NCBI GenBank assembly: GCA_947311845.1 | Contig: CAMZMU010000062.1 | Location: forward strand, 49,992,788 to 50,056,787 | Direction of reading: 5' to 3' | Source: Poa pratensis | Lineage: Eukaryota; Streptophyta; Magnoliopsida; Poales; Poaceae | DNA length: 64,000 nt | Shown here: piece after piece, positions 58,201-64,000 of the stretch | Layout of the letters: each line of letters starts with the position of its first letter | Position numbering within the stretch: position 1 is the stretch's first letter | Position numbers and translations under genes: made by a program | Notes under the pieces: generated by a model | What the model saw: only the letters and a program-made list of their open reading frames with translations | Database searches by the model: none | What the model was told of the DNA's origin: nothing

Positions 58201-60584
58201 TGCATATATAATATATATAGATTTGGTGAAACAACATACCTGTCTTATCCAATTACAGAAAGATCTGTGACATGTTTTCAAGTCGTAGCTAGCAGTCCAT
58301 CAAATGATCCAAGCTTATCAGTCTGAGTGGTGTCCATGTCAGCTTTCAGTTGCAAAGTTTTCAACTATTGTGACATTCCTTGAGCTACCGAAGCTACATA
58401 GACGATCCTTACTCAGCGAGACCAAGATGTATTTGTGAGCTGCGGAGTTTACCTTAATGCATCCACTAAATCTCAACGAAACTCAATGAATAGTGCCCAT
58501 CCGGCAATTTTTCATGAAGCAAATTAAAAAAAGGCCCAACATAACCCAGGACACCTCTTTATTTTTTTTGAACCAAGTCATCCAGAAGCACACACGAGCT
58601 AGCATAAATAAGTGCACATTGACATGAGAGTAAACAAACATGAGAAAAAATAAAATACACATGAACATGTGTGATTCATTTAAAATTAGCAACATTTAAC
58701 TTTGCGTGATTCATTTAAAATTTGCAACATTTAACTTGAAATTCTCAATAGTTCCCATCAAAATATCAAATCGGAACTAAACATACCCAGTTATTTTTAC
58801 ATTGTTCAGCAAATCATCGGAGTTGTTAACAAAAACTCCATCACTTATGAACTGAGAATGGAAATCACAAACATAAGTATGCATTATCACACAGGACACA
58901 TGCCTCGACCGCTCTCGAGCAGCTAGAAGCAAACAAAGCACTCCTGCTTGGTAACCTCCACGACGATCTTCCTTCACTATACCTGCCACTGACCCTCCGT
59001 CTCCACGCCATTGACTGCGGCTCCGCCTACCACACACCTCGCTACTCTCTGTTCAAAAACATAATTTCATGTATATCATCTTTAGCTACTTTACACATTT
59101 ACATCAGAAAAATCCGAAATATTGAATGGGGAATATCAAAACCTGTATCCGATCATGTTGTACAAAAGAAATAAATTCCTCATTCTATAATACAGAATGC
59201 TTATACCTTGCACACATTTACTCTACATACATCATATAGTGTTTCCTTTCGATACAAGCATCATACATATGAGCTTTCCGTTGATAGTGTTGACCAAGCA
59301 AAGTAATTAGAATGTAAATCCTGGAGGAGAAATGAAGTTGGAATGGTAAAAGGCATTTCATTGAGCAGTGGGAGGACACAAGAAATCATCATGTCCTTTC
59401 CTTTTAACTGGCAGAAGCAGTGTACATGAAGAAAATTTAGTCATTTTCAACCTGTAGATGGCATTGGTTGACAATGTGGTAGATGTTGTTCTCCATGAAT
59501 CAATAGAACATTTAGTTCATAAGGCACTAATTAACACAAGCCAACTAAAATGGGAAAAGCGTGTAAAATGAACACCAAAGATCACGCAGGGAGTTACCAC
59601 ACTGAGTAGCATCAATACCTCCACTGTCGTCACCTTACCATGCTAGCAAATATTTTTTTTGGAACCCTCGAGCATTTTTAGAACAGTCCAAGCAAATGTC
59701 AGTCGTGCACTTCTAAGTTTCAAGCTTAGCAGCATATAATCTAACCATTCCACTTAAACTACATTAAAGACAGGAGATTGTCTTCAAGTAGAAGGAGCTC
59801 ATCCTCATTAGTTTGTTGAGATTAAGCTTGTGATTCTTTGTCCCTACAACACCTTCCCGAGTACTGCAAGGCAACTAAGAACTACAGCTTCATATATGAA
59901 CAGACAAACCATCTATGATTTTCCTATTTACGGCTACTATACAACAGCCAAACCATCTGTTTCCAAATTTACCAATCAAATGCGTAGAAAAAAAAGAGAA
60001 GCAAATACGGGGGAGGCTAGCTTCCGGCGGTTCCGCACATGGTGAACACGTACAAGGGGCAGCGCCCAGTTCCGAGCAGAGTCAGCTACCGCCGGCCTCG
60101 GCGGCGAGCGCTTGGTGCAAGCCGGCGGCGGTGATTTTTTTTTCTTTACCTTTGCGGATGTTCTGGAGATTCAATCATCCACAGACCACAGTCGATGAGA
60201 TCAACAAGGAACGATGGGGGGTCAGTCCAGCGGCGTGGCCGAGGTCCTCCTCGTCTTCCTCGATGAGAATTACGCGAGCGAATGGGAGGGATGCCATTCT
60301 GCCAACAGCGACGCGAGGCAGCAGCGGATGTAGGCGGCGAGTGGAGGCCGCACTGGATGCCGGCGGCGAGTCGAGGCCGCACTGGATGCCAGCGGCGAGG
60401 CGAGGAGAGAGGGCCACAGAGCGAGGACGGCGGACGACCGCGTGACCGAGGTGGCGCTGGATCACGCCTCGGCAGCGGCGGCGTATCGTCGGCGTGCGGG
60501 GTTGCGGCGGCGGCGGCCTTGTCGTGGGCGTGAGGGGATTGCGGGTGCGGCGAGCGGGTCGTGGGCGAGAGCGGAACTGTTTTC
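58201..60584. other. AT-rich interior, no gene recognised, GC-rich patch at 60000-60560
   Basis: A poly(T)-GAACCAAGTC start at 58561 may be a small retroposon tail. A tandem duplication of a 35-bp unit (GTGATTCATTTAAAATT..) lies at 58671-58739. The GC-rich patch at 60010-60560 has frames on both strands without domains. Confidence 0.35.
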
Positions 60585-60690
60585 GTCTGGTGGCAGAGTT
60601 TTCGTCTGCCCGTCAAAAATGCTAAGCGTACTTCTGGTGAGGGCTAGTTAATATCTGAACGGTTAGATCTAACTTAGTGGGCTTGATCGT
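60585..60690 (+). repeat. right arm of the diverged inverted repeat
   Basis: Counterpart of 55701-55810. It lies just inside a Helitron-like terminus at 60766-60815. Confidence 0.5.
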
Positions 60691-60765
60691 CTGATGGTAA
60701 TTGGTTTGTATTGTTCTGTGTACGTTTGGTGGGTGCGATTAGAAAAGAAAATGTTCTCTTTTTTA

Positions 60766-60815
60766 ATAGTAGTAGAGATACGTGCGTGCACGTGCAAGCT
60801 TACTAGTACTAGTAA
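60766..60815 (+). mobile_element. Helitron-like terminus, plus orientation
   Basis: The order is TTTTAATAGTAGTAGAGATA, then CGTGCGTGCACGTGCAAGC, then TTACTAG and T. The hairpin-prone GTGCACGTGCA and CTAG next to T fit a Helitron 3' end. The subterminal AATAGTAGTAGAGA is the complement of the TCTCTACTACT 5' start seen in such families. Confidence 0.5.
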
Positions 60816-61093
60816 GGTCGAGACCATCATTAACACATAGTAGTAACTAGCCAGCAATTACGTACTAATGCGCTTACTTCAATCATGTACTCCGTAAGAA
60901 ACAATGCGGTACTACACCGCCGTCGCGGATGCCGGAATGCATACAACATTACAACATCCCATTCCACCTACCGTAACGTGAATCAACAGATTAAAAGTTG
61001 GACTCATCCAACAGCTAGATCGCCTCGGATGAACAAAATGTAAAACAAAAAAGGCCAGAAAGCTGATGCTCTTCTCGTACGAACGTCACTTAC

Positions 61094-62258
61094 CATCGGC
61101 GCCTGCAGCTGCGGCGTAGCCTCGTCGTCCATCTCCTCCGGCCGCGCGGGGAAGTCCCTTGCCTGCCGCGCGCAAACACAAAATAAACAAATAACCAGTC
61201 GATCCACCGGTAATTAACCAACAGAATCAGGATTTCAGGACACAAAATAAACCGCATGCAACCTCCATGAACTAAAATCCACAAAAAAACCCTAGCCGAT
61301 CGATGTTCCTGGCATTAAACGACACACGCATGACACTAGTACATCATCGAAACACGGATGACCAAAGGGGAGCAAGCTAGGTGCTCAAGCAAGGAAGGCA
61401 TTGCGTCGAGCAGCAGCAGTGCGTGTGATGTATGCGTACATGCATGCTGCTGCGGCGATGACTGTAAGCGCAAAAGAAGAAGGAATACCCTCGAACGAAA
61501 CGCAGCGACAATGGCCGGACATCAGACATGCATGACGGGCAAAAAACACCTCAGATCAAAACGGTTTGGCTAGGCCTGCCACGGAATCACGCAGAGCGGC
61601 CATGGAAGAAGAGGGGGTCTAACTCAGAAAACACCGGAGGAATCCTCGACCGCGTTTCGATGGATCGGCGAATCATTCAATGCGAGCAGCAGCAGCGCCG
61701 CGCGCGTGCTGGATGGTATACTCCGCCGCCGCTACGCGCGCTGGCTCGCCGTGAAGTAAAACAAAACCCAGCAAAAAATTAAGCGAGAAGAGGCATGCTC
61801 CACTTTTCAACCAGAAGAAGGAATGCATCTGCCATGGAATCGGGCAGAGAGAACTGATCCGCGCATGCAGCTGCAACACGGAGCCGCCAGGGTTTCGAGA
61901 TCAAAGCAGCGTGCGCAACCAGATCAAAGCAGCTTTACGCCCTGCCATGGCCGCCAGGCCTTCTCCCCCACACGATTATGCATGGAACGCAAAGAGCAGA
62001 AAACGGAGGAGAAAAATCGAATCGAAGAGGGAGCAGAAAGAGATCGGAATCGTCGCACGCATACTACTACCAGACAAAGCAAAGCGAACCAGCCGTGAGA
62101 TGAGGGCGGATCAAACATACGAACTCTGCGTGCTTCTCGAAAACCCAAAGCACTCACCGTGAGATACGATCAAGTTTGCTCCCGATCGATGTGTTCCTTT
62201 TGGTCCTCCCTGGCCGGCCTCCCCGGTTCTTCTCCGGTGTGCGGCGGGGGATTATATA
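61094..62258 (-). CDS. 5' part of an unidentified spliced gene (TATA box, leader exon, first coding exon)
   Basis: Reading the minus strand, TATATAAT lies at 62258-62251, then a 5' leader that ends at 62158 with an ACG/GTGAGT donor. After a 1-kb intron ending GCGCGGCAG, an exon at 61162-61094 holds the ATG at 61132 and codes MDDEATPQLQAPM. It ends in phase at a consensus GTAAGT donor. The signals are strong and consistent, but only 13 residues are visible and I do not recognise them. No further exon was found to the left before the Helitron-like end at 60815, so the gene may have been cut by transposition or may continue past an unrecognised long intron. The frames on the plus strand at 61358-62162 are in intron and leader DNA. 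Confidence 0.45.
62251..62258 (-). promoter_or_regulatory. TATA box of the unidentified minus-strand gene
   Basis: TATATAAT in a GC-rich setting, about 95 bases upstream of the leader donor. Confidence 0.55.
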
Positions 62259-63222
62259 GGGGATGGATGCGTGTGGGTGTGACTTGCCACAGACGGCTGT
62301 GACTTGTAAAAGGGTCTGGTCGTCGGCTGTGAGTGGAGAGAGATCGGTTACTGTGCAAAAACGGGACGCAGTGGGCCAGCGCTGCCATGTGAAAACAGTG
62401 GGCCACTCCAGTCAGCGACTCACCACGGCACGCGCGCGCGCGGCGCAGCTACTAGCACGTGCAATCGCGCGCGAAAACGGTTTTGGCACCAAAAGTTAAC
62501 ACAAGCCGCTATCATTACCGGGCGGTAAAGGCTGCCAGTGAACCCAGCTGCGTCCTGCCGTGTGCCGTGCCGTGGCAGAATGTTACGCCTCGTCAACCTC
62601 ACGTGAACTCCGTCCACAAGCATATGGGCGCTTTGTTGCCCTGCTGTAAGAGGCCACACCAGGCCCGCCAACTGCAATGACCCGGCGATCGGTGTGGTCT
62701 CTTAGATCAGGCTAGCGCGTTTCGTAAAGCAGCGTCGGGTAGGCCCAACAAGTAAGCTCATATCTACCGTGCCGTTGAGTCAAGCCACCCAGCTACAAAA
62801 CTGAGCCCTCCTCGTACAAGCTGGTAGGTGACCATGGCTTCCTCTCACCCTCCTTATCCTTACTCCTTCTTCTTCCTTCCAACTAGTGCAACAACACTCG
62901 AATCAAAATAAGCTCTACACGAAATTGATGCGCGTTGATGATGTGGTTTCATTCTGACAATCGGTTTCAAATTTTTTTAATTGTTAACTTCTAATTTCGT
63001 GTTCATATTTGAAGCCTTTTTTGACGAATTTCGCCAAATTAATCGCACACGCTCGACCGTTTGAAGTTTCCTTGGAGGAGTAGCTTCATCTCATCATTTC
63101 ACCCAACTCCCGCATTGTAAGTTTTTTGTTTGTGGTCGTAGATGAATAGATCTTATATCGTAGGTGCGCGTATTGTGTTCGTGGTGCTCCGCCGCAACCT
63201 CCGCCCCCGCCACCGCACACTC
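62259..63222. other. no gene recognised
   Basis: Upstream side of the minus-strand gene. A short (CG)n-rich run lies at about 62434-62444. No domain-bearing ORF. Confidence 0.4.
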
Positions 63223-63362
63223 CGTCGTTGGCGTCCAGCTTTGTCGCCGCCATGTCGTTTCGTCTCTGTGGAGCTACGTCGACGTCATGCCGCGTCGTCG
63301 CCGTCGACCTCCGCCGCCGCCATGGCGCGTCGTCTCCGTCGAGCTCTGTCGCCGCCATGTTG
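63223..63362. repeat. tandem repeat, four copies of a 35-bp unit
   Basis: The units begin at 63223, 63258, 63293 and 63328, with the theme CGTCGTCTCCGTCGAGCTCT followed by GTCGCCGCCATG. The period of 35 is not a multiple of three, so long frames across it change register. I regard them as chance. Confidence 0.85.
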
Positions 63363-64000
63363 CGCAGCCGTCGCTCCATTGATATGCCACGTACACTTAT
63401 CCAAGTGTGGTGGTGGATGGTAATCTCACACCATGTAAAAATAGGTGAGACTAACAAAATTTGTATCCAACCAAACAAAGAGGGTTGCTAGCCCAGCCGA
63501 TGCCACATTTTTTTGATTCAGTCTACCAAACGACATGCACAAACATGGTCAGAAGGGTGGTTTTGTGAGACTCGCCCTGACCGGCCTGATCTAGCGGGAC
63601 GCAAGAAGACATGCAGCCTACCAAACGTGCACATAGTAATAGCTTATAAATATGTGAATCATTAAAATTATATAAAGAAAATTGTGTCTCGTTTCAATTA
63701 TAATGTACAAAAGAATAATATCTTCGCGCGAAAGCACATCTCTTAACTAAGAGAAGGCCAATTTATTCGTCTTCTTTCAACCCTTTAATCATTTTAGGTA
63801 ACATTACCTAAAGCATGTTTGATTGATATGCTAACTAAGATTGTTAATATTTTCCATATTTTTTTCTGCCCTACATGCATAGGTTAAACGATCAAGATAA
63901 GCGTCACATTTTAAAACACTTAAGATCTTTGCATATGCTTAGAATTAATGACGTGCGGGGTCCAAGTTGCAAGGAAACAATCACACTATACTAGTGTGGT
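63363..64000. other. no gene recognised
   Basis: AT-rich sequence to the window end. No repeats or ORFs of note. Confidence 0.4.

Noticed and set aside
60146..60616. A 156-codon minus-strand frame
   Set aside because: A GC-rich patch with open frames on both strands and no motif.
1..64000. tRNA, rRNA, microRNA precursor or organelle-derived inserts
   Set aside because: I looked for typical tRNA boxes, rRNA landmarks and organelle gene text and saw none. A proper scan (tRNAscan-SE, Rfam, plastid and mitochondrial BLAST) would be needed to exclude short ones.

Overview
The window looks like nuclear DNA of a grass, most likely a pooid (Triticeae or a close relative). The evidence is spliced plant genes with GT..AG introns, Stowaway MITEs, Helitron-type ends, MULE relics, and nested Athila-like LTR elements whose LTRs begin TGATACGTCTC and whose primer sites match tRNA-Asp. 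I saw no bacterial-style operons, no CRISPR array and no tRNA or rRNA gene. I could not run any search, so family names rest on motifs recognised by eye.

Layout. 1-2.0 kb: LTR pieces cut by the window edge. 2.3-3.2 kb: non-LTR retroposon tails, one with a perfect 16-bp target-site duplication (TSD). 3.5-10.3 kb: a MULE transposase relic (copy A), split by a clean 4.96-kb segment that carries an intact LEA14-type (LEA_2) gene at 7372-8842 (+). 11.1-11.8 kb: a GC-rich retroposon with a 17-bp TSD. 12.7-16.0 kb: copy B, an intact two-exon MULE-derived gene (-) of about 780 aa. It has a SWIM finger but a Lys where the first catalytic Asp should be. 16.2-16.7 kb: a third MULE relic (copy C). 17.0-18.5 kb: an F-box gene (-) broken by two frameshifts, with a Stowaway MITE in its intron. 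20.2-21.6 kb: a decayed GH27 alpha-galactosidase gene (+). 22.7-26.7 kb: a putative terminal-inverted-repeat element filled with a dense array of TTGCAA palindromes. 27.1-28.0 kb: another GC-rich retroposon. 28.1-30.8 kb: AT-rich degenerate repeats.

31.3-55.7 kb is one nested stack. A dead L1-like LINE was hit by LTR element 1 (32579-39401, TSD GTGGC) and LTR element 3 (40723-55503, TSD GAGGG). Element 3 was later hit by LTR element 2 (45909-54072, TSD ATGTC). All three LTR elements lack a visible polymerase: element 2 has an intact gag-protease ORF, element 1 a broken gag remnant, and element 3 only a repeat-rich acidic ORF. They look like non-autonomous members of one lineage. 55.7-60.8 kb has a diverged inverted repeat, Helitron-like ends and possible captured exon pieces. 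61.1-62.3 kb (-) holds a convincing TATA box, a leader exon and a first coding exon of an unidentified gene whose remainder is not seen. 63.2-63.4 kb has a 35-bp tandem repeat.

Only the LEA14-like gene, MULE copy B and the gag-protease ORF look coding-competent. Nothing here is clearly a new biological system. The best leads are the MULE-derived gene with a shared catalytic-site substitution, the LEA14 locus sitting inside a MULE relic, the TTGCAA palindrome array, and a hairpin conserved among the three LTR elements.
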